From: Mycobacterium botniense
Lineage (GTDB): Bacteria; Actinomycetota; Actinomycetes; Mycobacteriales; Mycobacteriaceae
Length of the DNA: 64,000 nucleotides
Direction: 5' to 3'
NCBI RefSeq assembly: GCF_010723305.1
Contig: NZ_BLKW01000004.1
Location: forward strand, 2,124,255-2,188,254
Positions 1 to 12,697 of the stretch are shown here, piece by piece. The position numbers and the translations under genes were made by a program. How positions within the stretch are numbered: the first letter of the stretch is position 1; every line of letters begins with the position of its first letter. The notes below the pieces were generated by a model that worked only from the letters and a program-made list of their open reading frames with translations, was not told the DNA's origin and did no database searches.

Positions 1-185
1 TCCAGCGCGTCTCTGAGATGCCGTAGCGAGTCGTACAGAAACTGCAGACGGCGCCGGGCCCGCAACGCCTCCAGCCGCGGGTCGAGCACGAAACAGGCCA
101 GCACGTCGCCGTCGTCAGCCGCCGCCAGCAGGGGCGGCAAATCACGCAGCCGCAGGTCGCGGCGAAACCACAACAGGGCAGCCAT
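1..185 (-). CDS. phr: Deoxyribodipyrimidine photolyase, N-terminal fragment
   Basis: Only the first 61 codons are in the window; the gene runs off the left edge. The ATG at 185 opens a frame beginning MAALLWFRRDLRLRD, the hallmark start of the photolyase/cryptochrome N-terminal alpha/beta domain, followed by LPPLLAAADDGDVLACFVLD. The family repairs UV-induced cyclobutane pyrimidine dimers with FAD and light. M. tuberculosis is generally reported to lack this gene, while many environmental mycobacteria have it. A cryptochrome-like relative cannot be excluded from this fragment. Confidence 0.85.
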   Translation of the reverse strand, partial: MAALLWFRRDLRLRDLPPLLAAADDGDVLACFVLDPRLEALRARRRLQFLYDSLRHLRDAL

Positions 186-227
186 CAGCCCATCCGGTCC
201 GGCCGAGCCGATCGTGCGCGCACCGGC

Positions 228-965
228 TCAGCGGGCGGCTTTTTTGCGTTCAATGTCGGCCAGGGCGGCGGCCAGTTCGGCACGTTGTGCCGCCGACGTC
301 TCCCAGGCCAGCTGGCGGTTTTTGACCACTTTGGCCGGTGCGCCGACCGCGATCGAGTAATCCGGGATATTGCCCTTGACGACGGCGTGGGAGCCCAGCA
401 CGCAGCCACGTCCGATGATGGTGCCGCGCAGCACCGTCACCTTCACCCCGACCCAGGTGTCCGGCCCGATCCGCACCGGGCTTTTGACGATGCCCTGGTC
501 TTTGATCGGCATTGTCACGTCGTCCATGCGGTGGTCGAAATCACAGATGTAGCACCAGTCGGCCATCAGCACCGAGTCGCCGATCTCGATGTCGAGGTAG
601 GTGTTGATCACGTTGTCGCGGCCCAGCACCACCTTGTCGCCGAACCGCAGCGAGCCCTCGTGGGCGCGGATGGTGTTCTTGTCCCCGATGTGCACCCAGC
701 GGCCGATCTCGAGCTGGGCCAGCTCGGGGGTGCAGTGAATCTCGACGTCTTTGCCGAGAAACACCATCCCGCGGGTGATGATGTGCGGGTTTGCCAGCTT
801 GAACTTCAGCAGCCGCCAGTACCGCACCAGGTACCACGGCGTGTAGGCGCGGTGGGTCAGCACCCACCTCAACGACGCCAGCGTCAGGAACTTGGCCTGC
901 CGGGGGTCGCGCAGCTTGGATCCCCGCCAGCGGCGGTGGAGCGGTGCCCCCCACATGGTGGTCAT
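228..965 (-). CDS. Hexapeptide-repeat acyltransferase (WbbJ-like, Rv3034c ortholog)
   Basis: A 245-residue protein with a basic N-terminus followed by left-handed beta-helix hexapeptide repeats (for example IGDSVLMADWCYICD, IGPDTWVGVKVTVLRG, IIGRGCVLGSHAVVKG), ending with the typical VGAPAKVVKNR. This is the fold of the LacA/WbbJ O-acetyltransferases, which move an acetyl or other acyl group from acyl-CoA to a sugar or lipid. The substrate is unknown. It is divergent from the lipoprotein gene to its right, sharing a 258-base intergenic region, and lies 42 bases upstream of the photolyase start. Confidence 0.85.
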   Translation of the reverse strand: MTTMWGAPLHRRWRGSKLRDPRQAKFLTLASLRWVLTHRAYTPWYLVRYWRLLKFKLANPHIITRGMVFLGKDVEIHCTPELAQLEIGRWVHIGDKNTIRAHEGSLRFGDKVVLGRDNVINTYLDIEIGDSVLMADWCYICDFDHRMDDVTMPIKDQGIVKSPVRIGPDTWVGVKVTVLRGTIIGRGCVLGSHAVVKGNIPDYSIAVGAPAKVVKNRQLAWETSAAQRAELAAALADIERKKAAR

Positions 966-1223
966 GGCCCGACAGCGTAACCCGACGTCGATGCGAGATG
1001 CACGGGATCCCGGGGAGGAGCCGGGCGATCGAACACCGCTTGGGACGCGCTACCCTCACCTGGACGCGATGGCCGTCTGATTCCCCCGCGTTCCGGAAGG
1101 GTTTGCAAAAGCACCGTGTTTTGGCGCCATCCCCGCAGTGGTCCGCCGCGTGTGCGGGTGTTCGGTGTCCGAGGCGTCGTGTCTGGTGACGAGCCCGGTG
1201 CCGGGTGCGCACCGTCGCGGGCT

Positions 1224-2507
1224 GTGCTGCGGCGCTGGGTGTCGTCAGCGGCCGTCGCCGTGGTCGCCCTCGGCGGGTGCGGCACTACCGACTCATGGGT
1301 CACGGCGACGGCCGCGCAGGGCTGGCCGGCGCAATACGGCGACGCATCCAACAGCAGCTACACCCCGACAGCCGGGGCGACCAGCTTGGCCTTGCAGTGG
1401 ACCCGCTCGGTGAAGGGCAGCCTCGCGGCGGGACCGGCTCTCAGCGGGCGAGGCTGGATGGCGCTCAATGCGCAGACACCTGCCGGGTGCTCGCTGATGG
1501 AATGGGAGAACAACGACAACGGCCGCCAGCGCTGGTGCGTGCGGCTGGTGCAGGGCGGCGGTTTCGCCGGCCCGTTATTCGACGGGTTCGACAACCTCTA
1601 CGTCGGTGAGCCCGGGGCGATCATCTCTTTTCCGCCCACACAATGGACACGATGGCGGCGGCCGGTGATCGGGATGCCCACCACCCCAAGGATTCTCGAT
1701 AGTGGCCAGCTGCTCGTGGTGACCCATCTGGGTCAGGTGCTCGTTTTCGACGCGCACCGTGGCGCCGTGGTCGGCAGCGCCCTGGACCTGGTCGACGGTG
1801 TCGACCCCACCGATTCCGCCCGTGGCCTGGCCGATTGCGCGCCGGCCCGGCCGGGCTGTCCGGTCGCCGCCGCTCCCGCGTTCGGGCCGGCCAGCGCGAT
1901 GCTGGTGGTGAGTGTCTGGCAACCCGGCGCCAAGGCTTCGGTCCTCGTCGGGTTGAAGTATCACCCCGGGCAGACGCCGCTGCTGACGCGCGAGTGGACC
2001 AGTGACGCGGTCGCTGCCGGCGTGCTGGCCAGCCCGGTGTTCGCTGCCGATGGTTCGACCGTCTACGTCAACGGCCGCGACAACCGGCTGTGGGCGCTGG
2101 CCGCCGCCGATGGGAAACCGAAATGGTCGGTGCCGCTGGGGTTTCTGGCGCAGACACCGCCCGCCGTCGCGCCGGGCGGGCGGGTCGTTTCGGGCGGCGG
2201 TCCCGGCACGCGGCTGGTCGCGTTCCGGGACGCCGGTGACCACGCCGAGCAGCTCTGGCGCCGTGACGACGTGAGTCCGCTGTCGACATCGAGCCTGGCC
2301 GGTCCGGGCGTGGGCTACACCGTGGTCAGCGGCACACCGCAGGCCGGGTTAGTGTTGCTGATCTTCGATGCGGCCACTGGCCGCACTATTCGCAGCTATC
2401 CGCTGCCGGAGGCGACCGGCTATCCGGTCGGCGTGTCGGTTGCGCGTGACCGCCGGGTGGTGACCGCGACCAGCGATGGTCAGGTGTACAGTTTCACGCC
2501 GCGGTAG
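1224..2507 (+). CDS. Beta-propeller lipoprotein (Rv3035-like)
   Basis: A 427-residue secreted protein if started at GTG 1224. That start gives a basic RR n-region, a short hydrophobic stretch and a lipobox LGGC (Cys about residue 19), so it should be anchored to the outer face of the membrane. The open frame extends upstream to 1116, but that would bury the signal peptide, so the later start is preferred. The body has repeats typical of PQQ-type or YVTN beta-propellers (AADGSTVYVNGRDNRLWAL, FDAATGRTIRSYPL). Molecular function is unknown. It converges with the TB22.2-like gene, 13 bases away. Confidence 0.75.
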   Translation: MLRRWVSSAAVAVVALGGCGTTDSWVTATAAQGWPAQYGDASNSSYTPTAGATSLALQWTRSVKGSLAAGPALSGRGWMALNAQTPAGCSLMEWENNDNGRQRWCVRLVQGGGFAGPLFDGFDNLYVGEPGAIISFPPTQWTRWRRPVIGMPTTPRILDSGQLLVVTHLGQVLVFDAHRGAVVGSALDLVDGVDPTDSARGLADCAPARPGCPVAAAPAFGPASAMLVVSVWQPGAKASVLVGLKYHPGQTPLLTREWTSDAVAAGVLASPVFAADGSTVYVNGRDNRLWALAAADGKPKWSVPLGFLAQTPPAVAPGGRVVSGGGPGTRLVAFRDAGDHAEQLWRRDDVSPLSTSSLAGPGVGYTVVSGTPQAGLVLLIFDAATGRTIRSYPLPEATGYPVGVSVARDRRVVTATSDGQVYSFTPR

Positions 2508-2520
2508 ACGCCCATCCCGG

Positions 2521-3213
2521 CTATACCGCAAGCGGCGGGATGGCGCTGCGCGGCACCCGCACCTGGGTGGCGCCGGCAAACGGCGGCAGAAGTTCACCCG
2601 GGGCGAAGTAGAAGATCAGGTCGTCGTCGGTGATGGCGAAGTTCTGGTAGTGCGAGGGATCCAGGCCGGCACCGGGCAATATCGCGCCGCCCAGCCCGGT
2701 CTGTCGCCCCAGTTCGCGCTGCACGACCGGGTAAATGGCGTCCAGTGGTTTGCTGCCCGGGGCGAACAAGGTGTCGAATGTGACGGGGTGCGGTGGGTCG
2801 AGATCGTAGTTGAATGCCTTGAACGAAGTCGACGGACGGGGCCCGCCCAGGTCTTCGAAGACTTTGAGCACCACACTCTGAGTTCCGTGCGGCGGTTGGC
2901 CCGAGCGGTACTGCTCGGCGGTAACGTCCATCTGGTAGGGCACTTCGCGCGCCCCGGGTGTCTGCGCGACATTGATAAACCCGTCGCGGTTTTGGGTCAG
3001 ATAGTCAAGCAGCGCCTGCTGGTCGGGGTAGTCGACCGGGAAAGACATATCCAAGGTGTAGCTGGGGGTCACCGTGTGCACCTGACACATCTGGCCGGTT
3101 CCGAGAGTGCCGCCCAAGCTGGCGCACGCCGACGGCGCGGCCCGCGCTGACCCGGCCGGCCCTCCCGCCACGACCGCGCCGGCCAGTATCGCCGCGGTCA
3201 TCAGATTGCGCAT
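2521..3213 (-). CDS. Secreted protein TB22.2-like (Rv3036c), RsiV/DUF3298 type
   Basis: A Sec signal peptide (hydrophobic segment ending GSARA, predicted cleavage about residue 25) is followed by a mature domain with FPVDYPDQQALLDYLTQNRD and ITDDDLIFYFAPGELLPPFA, characteristic of the immunogenic mycobacterial TB22.2 and of DUF3298/RsiV-like domains. ATG 3213 is chosen over GTG 3219 because AAGGA lies seven bases upstream of it. Role unknown; an esterase has been proposed for the family. It is the last gene of a leftward series, separated from the methyltransferase upstream by about 75 bases. Confidence 0.8.
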   Translation of the reverse strand: MRNLMTAAILAGAVVAGGPAGSARAAPSACASLGGTLGTGQMCQVHTVTPSYTLDMSFPVDYPDQQALLDYLTQNRDGFINVAQTPGAREVPYQMDVTAEQYRSGQPPHGTQSVVLKVFEDLGGPRPSTSFKAFNYDLDPPHPVTFDTLFAPGSKPLDAIYPVVQRELGRQTGLGGAILPGAGLDPSHYQNFAITDDDLIFYFAPGELLPPFAGATQVRVPRSAIPPLAV

Positions 3214-3290
3214 GTTCACGTCCTTATCACGTTCTCGCAGGCGCAGAACCGTGCGGATGCCACGAAACTAACAGCCAACCTACCCAGGTC

Positions 3291-4403
3291 CTACCGTGAG
3301 GGACGGCAAACGAACACCATCGCGGTACCGGCGGATCCCGAGCCAAGACGGGTGATGACCGCGGCCAGGGATCGGCTGCCGCGCAACCGGAGCCGCCACC
3401 GCAGAGCGTCGGGATTGACCTCGACACCGCGCACCAGGATTTCCAGCGACCCGCAGTCGAGAGCGGACAGCGCCCGACGAAGCCAGGTCTCCTGAAACCT
3501 GTGCTGCTCAAGCACCTCGAAGCCGCGTAGGTCGGGCGGCAGCCGGTCGCCGGACAGATAGGCGATGTCGGGGTCGAGCTGCCACAGCCCGTGCCGTGCA
3601 GCGTAGTGGCGGACCAGACCCGCGCGGACCACCGCGCCATCCGGGTCGACGATCCACCGTCCGGCGGGCCGCACCGGGCAGTCATCGGGTTCGGCGTCGG
3701 TGATCTGTTCGCCGCGGTCCAGAATGCTGGCGCGGCGCCGCACCCCCGGCTCAGCCAATCCCCCCGACCACAGGCACGCCTCGCGGACTGAGCCGCGGTA
3801 GGAGGTCACCTCGATCTCCCCGTCGAAACCGAGACGACGAACCATCTCGAAATCGATTCCGGGCGCGCACTTTACGACGAGATCTCGATCACGGTACACC
3901 TCCAGCAGCTGGTCCAGCCCGGGCTGGTAGTCGCGGGGGGCGAACCGCCGCCGCCCGTACCGGCGCCGGGCCGGGTCGACGACAACGGTGGTGTTGCGGG
4001 TCACCGGATGCAGCGCATCCGCGCGGCACAGATCGACGGTGTCGCCAAGATTGTGGTGTGCCATCGCCAGCCGCACCGGGTCGATATCGCTGCCCACCAC
4101 GCGCGCAGCCGAATCCCGCAATGCCGCCAGCTCGGTGCCGATAGAGCAGGTCGCGTCGTGCACCACGGCACCGGCCAGCCGCCGCGCCCGGTGCAGGGCA
4201 ACCGGCGCCGCGCTGGCCTGCTGCAGCGCCTCACCGGTGAACAGCCAGCTCGACACATCCCCCAAGCCGCCCAATTTGGCCGCCGCCCGCCGGCGCAGCA
4301 GGGTCGTCTCCACCAGCACAGGCGTCCGGTCACCAAACCGTGCTCGTATCGCTGCGGTGTCGGCGACGCGGGTGGCATCCGTCAACGCGAACCCGGCCAC
4401 CAC
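3291..4403 (-). CDS. THUMP-like class I SAM-dependent methyltransferase (Rv3037c)
   Basis: A 370-residue protein. The SAM-binding core appears as VVHDATCSIGTELAAL and VVGSDIDPVRLAMAHHN, with a catalytic-type VVVDPARRR motif, followed by a C-terminal THUMP-like domain common to actinobacterial homologues. The substrate is unknown, possibly RNA. The marked start is GTG 4403, but homology-like sequence (TTDDVSYLRSEPG) continues upstream in frame to about 4478 with no ATG, GTG or TTG, so the true start may be a CTG overlapping the stop of the preceding gene. Confidence 0.75.
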   Translation of the reverse strand: MVAGFALTDATRVADTAAIRARFGDRTPVLVETTLLRRRAAAKLGGLGDVSSWLFTGEALQQASAAPVALHRARRLAGAVVHDATCSIGTELAALRDSAARVVGSDIDPVRLAMAHHNLGDTVDLCRADALHPVTRNTTVVVDPARRRYGRRRFAPRDYQPGLDQLLEVYRDRDLVVKCAPGIDFEMVRRLGFDGEIEVTSYRGSVREACLWSGGLAEPGVRRRASILDRGEQITDAEPDDCPVRPAGRWIVDPDGAVVRAGLVRHYAARHGLWQLDPDIAYLSGDRLPPDLRGFEVLEQHRFQETWLRRALSALDCGSLEILVRGVEVNPDALRWRLRLRGSRSLAAVITRLGSGSAGTAMVFVCRPSR

Positions 4404-4474
4404 GTGTAAGGCTGCCCCACCCGGCTCGGACCTGAGGTAGCTGACGTCGTCTGTGGTGAAGGCCAGGGTGGGTG

Positions 4475-5443
4475 TCAGGACGGCTTGATCCCGGTCAGCA
4501 CGACGTTATAAAACCAGCTTTTCGGCACCACATGGCGCCACACGTTGGCGTCCATCCAGCTCAGGGTCTTCCAGCCGGTGAAGGCGAACCGCGCCCATCC
4601 CCAGCCCAGCCGCCCTGGCGGGACCGCCGCTTCGACGGTGCGCAGCGGCCAGCCCAGCATCGCAGCGGTGAACTCTTCGGTGATTGTCGCGACCTCCACC
4701 GCGCCGGCGTTGGTGGCCATCCGCTCCAGATCCTGCGGTGTGAAGGTGTGCAGGTCGACCAGGGCTTCCAGCGCGGCGGCACGTGAGGATTCGTCGAGTT
4801 CGGCTTGCGGACGCCGCCAACTGCTCAGACCGGGCAGCTTGGTGACGTTGGTGGTGATCCGCCAGGTCAGCGTCGATAACGCGCGAGCGTAGCCGTCGCC
4901 GACGGTGGTCGGCTCACCGGCGAACACGAACCGGCCACCGGGCCGCAGCACCCGGATGGCCTCGCGCAAAGACAGCTCGACATCGGGAATGTGGTGCAAC
5001 ACAGCGTGCCCGACCACCAGGTCAAAGGTGTCGTCGTGGTAGGGGACGCCTTCGGCGTCAGCAACCCGCCCGTCGATGTCTAAGCCCAGCGACTGCCCAT
5101 TGCGGATGGCAACTTTGACCATGCCCGGTGACAGATCAGTGACCGAGCCCCGCCGCGCGACACCGGCCTGGATCAAGTTGAGCAGGAAAAATCCTGTGCC
5201 GCAACCTATTTCAAGCGCCCTTTCATAAGGCAGGTTACGGATTTCGCGGTCGGGGACGACGGCGTCGAACCGGCCGCGTGCATACTCGACGCAGCGCTGA
5301 TCGTAGGAGATCGACCACTTCTCGTCGTAGTTCTCGGCCTCCCAATCGTGGTAGAGCACCTGCGCAAGCTTGCTGTCATGCCGGGCAGCCTCCACTTGTT
5401 CGGCTGTGGCGTGCGGCTGGGGCGACGGATCGCTACTCGTCAT
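4475..5443 (-). CDS. Class I SAM-dependent methyltransferase (Rv3038c)
   Basis: A 322-residue Methyltransf_11-type enzyme. Motif I is ALEIGCGTGFFLLNL (about residues 75-90), the acidic and post-I motifs follow, and GHAVLHHIPDVELSLREA is motif IV/V. The C-terminal third carries an extra helical region found in mycobacterial homologues. The substrate is unknown; small-molecule or lipid methylation is plausible. It is immediately upstream of the THUMP-like methyltransferase and probably in the same leftward operon. Confidence 0.8.
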   Translation of the reverse strand: MTSSDPSPQPHATAEQVEAARHDSKLAQVLYHDWEAENYDEKWSISYDQRCVEYARGRFDAVVPDREIRNLPYERALEIGCGTGFFLLNLIQAGVARRGSVTDLSPGMVKVAIRNGQSLGLDIDGRVADAEGVPYHDDTFDLVVGHAVLHHIPDVELSLREAIRVLRPGGRFVFAGEPTTVGDGYARALSTLTWRITTNVTKLPGLSSWRRPQAELDESSRAAALEALVDLHTFTPQDLERMATNAGAVEVATITEEFTAAMLGWPLRTVEAAVPPGRLGWGWARFAFTGWKTLSWMDANVWRHVVPKSWFYNVVLTGIKPS

Positions 5444-5651
5444 GGTGGCTCAGCCTATCGGCCGGGCCATGGCGGTGGGACGGCCACCGGGAGGGAAGCC
5501 AGCAACGGCACGGCACACCCGCCGCTTGCGCCCGGCGGGGCTCGGGTCACACCGCGCTCAGCGCGGGCGACTCACCGCGGTCATCGGCCACAGACCGGTC
5601 AGTCGGGCCGGCCGGCCCTGCCCGGCACCGCGCCGACGTCGTCAGCACCGT

Positions 5652-6506
5652 TTAGCAATCGCACACACGATCGTCACCGGATGACCGGTGCGAAGGGTGA
5701 CCTGGTTGCGCTACGGCGCCCTGTGCGGTCGTGTGATGATGAGATCCGCATGGCGGGGGTCCGGGCACCGGCCGATCGGCGCTGCCAGCGGCTGTGAACA
5801 CCTCGAGATAACGGCGCCGCCCGGCGGCCAGCCGCTCGGAGGTGCTCGTCTCGAAGACGTCGTCGATGCTGGCCTTGGCGGCGGCCAGGGCCTGCGCTGG
5901 GCTGCCCACGAAACGACCGGCCCATGCCGCGGCGGCGTCGTAGACGTGGTCGGGTGCCGCCAGCTCGTCGACCAGGCGCAACGACAACGCCTCTTCGGCG
6001 CCGACGAAACGCCCGCTGTACACGAGGTCTTTGGCCCTGCTGACCCCCACCACCCGGGTCAGCCGCGCGATTAGATCCCCGTCAGGAATCAGGCCGGCCG
6101 AGATTTCGGTCACGCCGAACTTGACGTTATCGCCGCTAACCCGCCAGTCGGCGGCCAGGGCGAGGGTGAGGCCAACGCCGAGTGCATATCCCGTGATCGC
6201 GGCCACTGTGGGCTTGGGGATGGCCGCGACGGCCGCGACGGCGCCGTGACGCACCCGCGCCCAGGTCTGTGCCTGGGCAGCGGTCAGCGCCCGCAACGTC
6301 GGTATCTCATCGCCGGCGGAAAAGATGTCCTGGCCCCCGAACAGGATCACCGCCGCGACATCGTCGCGGCACCCCAGCTCGCGGGCACCCCCCGCGATTT
6401 CCCGATACACCTGGCGAGTCAGCGCGTTAGTGGGGGGACGGGAGAACATGAGCGTCGCGACTCCGGGGTGGTCGGCCCCCAGGTGAACGCTGACAAATTC
6501 CCTCAT
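5652..6506 (-). CDS. echA17: Enoyl-CoA hydratase/isomerase family protein
   Basis: Crotonase-fold protein of 284 residues, ortholog of M. tuberculosis EchA17. Visible crotonase features are the oxyanion-hole region [12 protein letters not shown] (about residue 65) and [19 protein letters not shown] (about residue 110). The family adds water to trans-2-enoyl-CoA in beta-oxidation. The last ~33 residues ([16 protein letters not shown] and on) do not resemble a crotonase C-terminus and make the protein longer than usual, so a stop-codon change or an indel near 5780 is possible. ATG 6506 is used; a tandem 19-base duplication lies at this start. Confidence 0.8.
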   Translation of the reverse strand: MREFVSVHLGADHPGVATLMFSRPPTNALTRQVYREIAGGARELGCRDDVAAVILFGGQDIFSAGDEIPTLRALTAAQAQTWARVRHGAVAAVAAIPKPTVAAITGYALGVGLTLALAADWRVSGDNVKFGVTEISAGLIPDGDLIARLTRVVGVSRAKDLVYSGRFVGAEEALSLRLVDELAAPDHVYDAAAAWAGRFVGSPAQALAAAKASIDDVFETSTSERLAAGRRRYLEVFTAAGSADRPVPGPPPCGSHHHTTAQGAVAQPGHPSHRSSGDDRVCDC

Positions 6507-6521
6507 GACCGACAAATTCCC

Positions 6522-7337
6522 TCATGACCGGCGCTGGCGGCGCAGCTGGTTGTAGCGCTCGGAGTCGAAGAATTCGATCTCCCAGTTGTCACGCTGACCC
6601 GACAGCGTGGGCTGCACCGCGGCAATCTGGCGTTCTACCGTCAACACGTCGGCAACGGTGCGGCCGGTCAGCGAGTCCAGCTGGGTCCAGGTCGGTGGCA
6701 GCAGGAAGCTGCGCCCGGAGGCGAAATCGTCGATGGCGGCCTGCGGTGTGGTCCAGCCGGCACGGTCGGATTCGGTGTTTTCCCCGTCGGCGCGCTGCCC
6801 CTCCGGGAGTGCTGCGACGAAGAAATACGTGTCATAGCGGCGGGTGCGTTCGGCTTCCGGTGTTACCCAGTTCGCCCATGGGCGCAGCAGATCAGCGCGC
6901 AACACCAGCTCTTCCCGGCGCAGAAAGTCGGCGAATGACAGCGTCCGCTCCGCCAGCGCGCGGCGGGCCGAACGGTACACCGACGCGTCCCCGACGATGC
7001 GGTGGGGATTTGCCGCCGGCCCCGCGAACAGCACCCCGGTTTCTTCGAAGGTTTCCCGGGCCGCCGCGCACACCAGCGCCTCAGCCAAGTCGGCCTGAAT
7101 ACCAAACCGCGCCGCCCACCAGCGTGGCGGGGGCCCGGTCCAGGCGATCTCCGCATTGCGGTCCCGCTCGTCGACGCCGCCGCCGGGAAACACCATCACC
7201 CCGGCGGCGAATTCCATCGCGGAGTGACGTCGCATCATAAACACCGCGAGACCCTCGGCGGTGTCACGGACCAACATGACGGTCGCAGCCGGCCGCGGCG
7301 TCAGCGGCACGAACGGCTCGCCGGTTGACGAGGTCAT
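6522..7337 (-). CDS. Nudix hydrolase (Rv3040c)
   Basis: A 271-residue Nudix-fold protein. The box is split: FPGGGVDERD (about residues 50-60) is followed by an insertion before AAARETFEETGVLF, so the RExxEE metal-binding signature is intact. Long Nudix proteins of this type are related to eukaryotic NUDT19-like enzymes acting on CoA derivatives or other nucleoside diphosphate compounds, but the substrate here is unknown. Its ATG overlaps the stop of the ABC ATPase gene (7334), implying translational coupling in an operon ending with echA17. Confidence 0.8.
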   Translation of the reverse strand: MTSSTGEPFVPLTPRPAATVMLVRDTAEGLAVFMMRRHSAMEFAAGVMVFPGGGVDERDRNAEIAWTGPPPRWWAARFGIQADLAEALVCAAARETFEETGVLFAGPAANPHRIVGDASVYRSARRALAERTLSFADFLRREELVLRADLLRPWANWVTPEAERTRRYDTYFFVAALPEGQRADGENTESDRAGWTTPQAAIDDFASGRSFLLPPTWTQLDSLTGRTVADVLTVERQIAAVQPTLSGQRDNWEIEFFDSERYNQLRRQRRS

Positions 7338-8176
7338 GAGCGTCTCCGGTGGGCCGCGCGGGTGCGGGTACGCCGGGCGAAGTAGCGCCCATCGATAACG
7401 TCCACGGCAATAGCCTGCCCGAACGCCGCCGAGAGGTTTTCAGCAGTCAGTACCTCAGGAAGCAAACCCGCCGCCACCACCCGCCCCTCGGACAGCAACA
7501 TCCCGTGGCTAAACCCGAGCGGAATTTCCTCGACGTGATGGGTGACCAGCACCAGCGCCGGGGCGTCGGGGTCAGCGGCCAGGTCGGTCAGCCGTGCCAT
7601 CAACTCCTCACGCCCGCCCAGATCCAGGCCGGCTGCGGGTTCGTCGAGCAGCAGCAGCTCCGGGTCGGTCATCAACGCGCGTGCGATCAGCACCCGTTTA
7701 CGCTCGCCTTCCGACAATGTGTCGTAGGTGCGTTCGGCCAAGTGCTCGGCGCCCAGGCTTTCCAGCATGTCGATCGCGCGGGTGTAGTCGACATCGTCGT
7801 AGCGTTCCCGCCAGCGGCCCAGCACCGCGTAGCTGGCCGACATGACCAGGTCGCGGACCACTTCGTGACCGGGCACTCGCTGCGCCAGCACCGACGAACT
7901 CAGCCCCACCCGGGAACGCAGTTCAGTCATGTCGACCCGGCCCAACCGCTCACCAAGCACGTAGGCCACCCCCGACGACGGGTGTTCGACGGCCGCGGCG
8001 ATACGCAGCAGCGAGGTCTTGCCGGCCCCGTTGGGGCCGACGATCACCCATCGTTCGTCGAGTTCGACCGTCCAGTCCACCGGCCCCACCAAGAGCCGGC
8101 CGCCGCGGCGTAACGAGACGTTCCGGAAGTCGATCAGCAGATCGGGGTCGACTGCCTCGCTTGCAGTTTCGGACAC
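7334..8176 (-). CDS. ABC transporter ATP-binding protein (Rv3041c)
   Basis: A 280-residue single nucleotide-binding domain. Walker A is GPNGAGKTS, the signature motif LSEGERKRVLIARAL, Walker B LLLLDEPAAGLD, and the switch His lies in LVTHHVEE. GTG 8176 is preferred because the frame further upstream is arginine-rich low-quality sequence. No permease is adjacent; soluble ATPases of this class (ModF/YlmA-like) may not drive transport. The gene is coupled to the Nudix gene by a four-base overlap. Confidence 0.85.
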   Translation of the reverse strand: MSETASEAVDPDLLIDFRNVSLRRGGRLLVGPVDWTVELDERWVIVGPNGAGKTSLLRIAAAVEHPSSGVAYVLGERLGRVDMTELRSRVGLSSSVLAQRVPGHEVVRDLVMSASYAVLGRWRERYDDVDYTRAIDMLESLGAEHLAERTYDTLSEGERKRVLIARALMTDPELLLLDEPAAGLDLGGREELMARLTDLAADPDAPALVLVTHHVEEIPLGFSHGMLLSEGRVVAAGLLPEVLTAENLSAAFGQAIAVDVIDGRYFARRTRTRAAHRRRS

Positions 8177-8285
8177 CCGACCATCGTGCCGTACCGCAGC
8201 GCCGCCACGGTTGCCGGGTCGTCTCAGCGCACCAGCAGACACACCGCCCGTGTGGGTCCGATCGTGGGACCGGCCCCTGCCCGAC

Positions 8286-11283
<2,998 letters not shown>

Positions 11284-11471
11284 GAGCTCCTCCAAACCTC
11301 AATCCCGGGCAAGGCGTTGATGCGACCTTCACTGGAATCCTAACCGTCGATTATCCCGGCCGCGGCCGCAGTCCTACAAACCGTCGTAATCGCGTCGTGA
11401 ACGGCCCCCAAACCGCTGGCCCTCAGGTTCGGCGTGCCGGTGTTACCGTCGGAGCCGTGCTGATCGGCGGT

Positions 11472-12563
11472 ATGCGACCTGCGCTGGCCGCGGCCGCGGC
11501 GGCTATCAGCGTGTTCCTGTGCGCCGGTTGCCGGCCCGCGCCCCCCGGCGGTGTCCCGCCACCGGCAAGCACCCGGCCCGTCATCACCAGCACCACCCAG
11601 ATCGCGGGGGCCGGGGTGTTGGGCAACCAGCGCAAGCCTGACGAATCGTGTGCCCCCCAGCCGGCCGCAGCCGATCCGGGTCCGCCGACGCGCCCGGCCC
11701 GCAATGCTCCGGGTGTGCAGCCTGAGGTCACTGAGGTGCGGGCTGATCCCCAGCGCATCGTGGTGCTCTCCGGCGATCAGCTCGACGCCTTATGCGCGCT
11801 GGGCCTACAGTCCCGTATCGTCGCCGCGGCATTGCCGGACGGCTCCGCGAGCCAGCCCGCCTATCTGGGCAGTGTCGTGCATCGGCTGCCCGGGGTCGGC
11901 AGCCGCAGCGCCCCTGACCTGACCGGGATCGCGGCGGCCCGCCCCGATCTCATCTTGGGTTCGGTGGCGTTGACGCCCGAGTTGTACCCGGCGCTGGCGG
12001 CGATCGCGCCGACCGTGTTCACCGGGGCTCCCGGCGCGGGCTGGGAAGACAACTTCCGCGGTGTCGGCGCGGCGACAGCACGGAGCGGCGCCGCCGACGC
12101 GCTGCTGCACGACTTCGCGCAGCACGCCGGTCAAGTCGGCGCTGCACATGACGCAGCTCACTACCAAGCCTCAATCGTGCAACTCACCACGGACACCCTT
12201 CGGGTGTACGGGGCTAACAACTTTCCGGCCACTGTGCTGAAGGCCGTCGGCGTCGACCGCCCGCCTGCACAACGGTTCACCGATAAGCCTTATATCGAAA
12301 TCGGCGCTACCAACAGCGATTTGGCAGGTCCGGCGAATTTTTCCGCGGCTGACGCCGACATCGTCTACATGTCGTTCGCCTCCCCCGCGGCCAAAGAACG
12401 CGCCCCCCTCGTGCTAGACAGCGACCCGTGGCGCAAGCTGTCCGCCAATCGCGACAACCGGGTGTTCATCGTCAACAACGAGGTGTGGCAGACCGGGCAG
12501 GGCCTGATCGCGGCCCGCGGCATTGTCGACGACCTGCGCTGGATCAACGCCCCGATCAACTGA
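11472..12563 (+). CDS. fecB: Iron-siderophore ABC transporter substrate-binding lipoprotein FecB
   Basis: A 363-residue periplasmic-binding-protein fold of the helical-backbone class (TroA/FecB-like). ATG 11472 gives an n-region and hydrophobic run ending in lipobox LCAGC, so it is a lipoprotein. [19 protein letters not shown] and [13 protein letters not shown] are typical of the N-lobe, and [11 protein letters not shown] ends the C-lobe. It presumably binds ferric siderophore or heme for an ABC importer encoded elsewhere. It lies directly upstream of adhC on the same strand, as in M. tuberculosis. Confidence 0.88.
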   Translation: MRPALAAAAAAISVFLCAGCRPAPPGGVPPPASTRPVITSTTQIAGAGVLGNQRKPDESCAPQPAAADPGPPTRPARNAPGVQPEVTEVRADPQRIVVLSGDQLDALCALGLQSRIVAAALPDGSASQPAYLGSVVHRLPGVGSRSAPDLTGIAAARPDLILGSVALTPELYPALAAIAPTVFTGAPGAGWEDNFRGVGAATARSGAADALLHDFAQHAGQVGAAHDAAHYQASIVQLTTDTLRVYGANNFPATVLKAVGVDRPPAQRFTDKPYIEIGATNSDLAGPANFSAADADIVYMSFASPAAKERAPLVLDSDPWRKLSANRDNRVFIVNNEVWQTGQGLIAARGIVDDLRWINAPIN

Positions 12564-12697
12564 GCGTCACTGCGCATTGCTCTGAGCCCGGCGTGTCACG
12601 TCGCTCCCGGCTCCTCCTCGAGAAGCGGCCACGTGCTCGCCGAGCTAGGCTTTTTGGGGAAGGCACTTACCGAACACGAAACTCGAAGAAGACTGTC

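Noticed and set aside
285..980. Long plus-strand frame of 231 codons opposite the acyltransferase
   Set aside because: His/Asp/Val-rich antisense of a well-recognised gene; a usual high-GC shadow.
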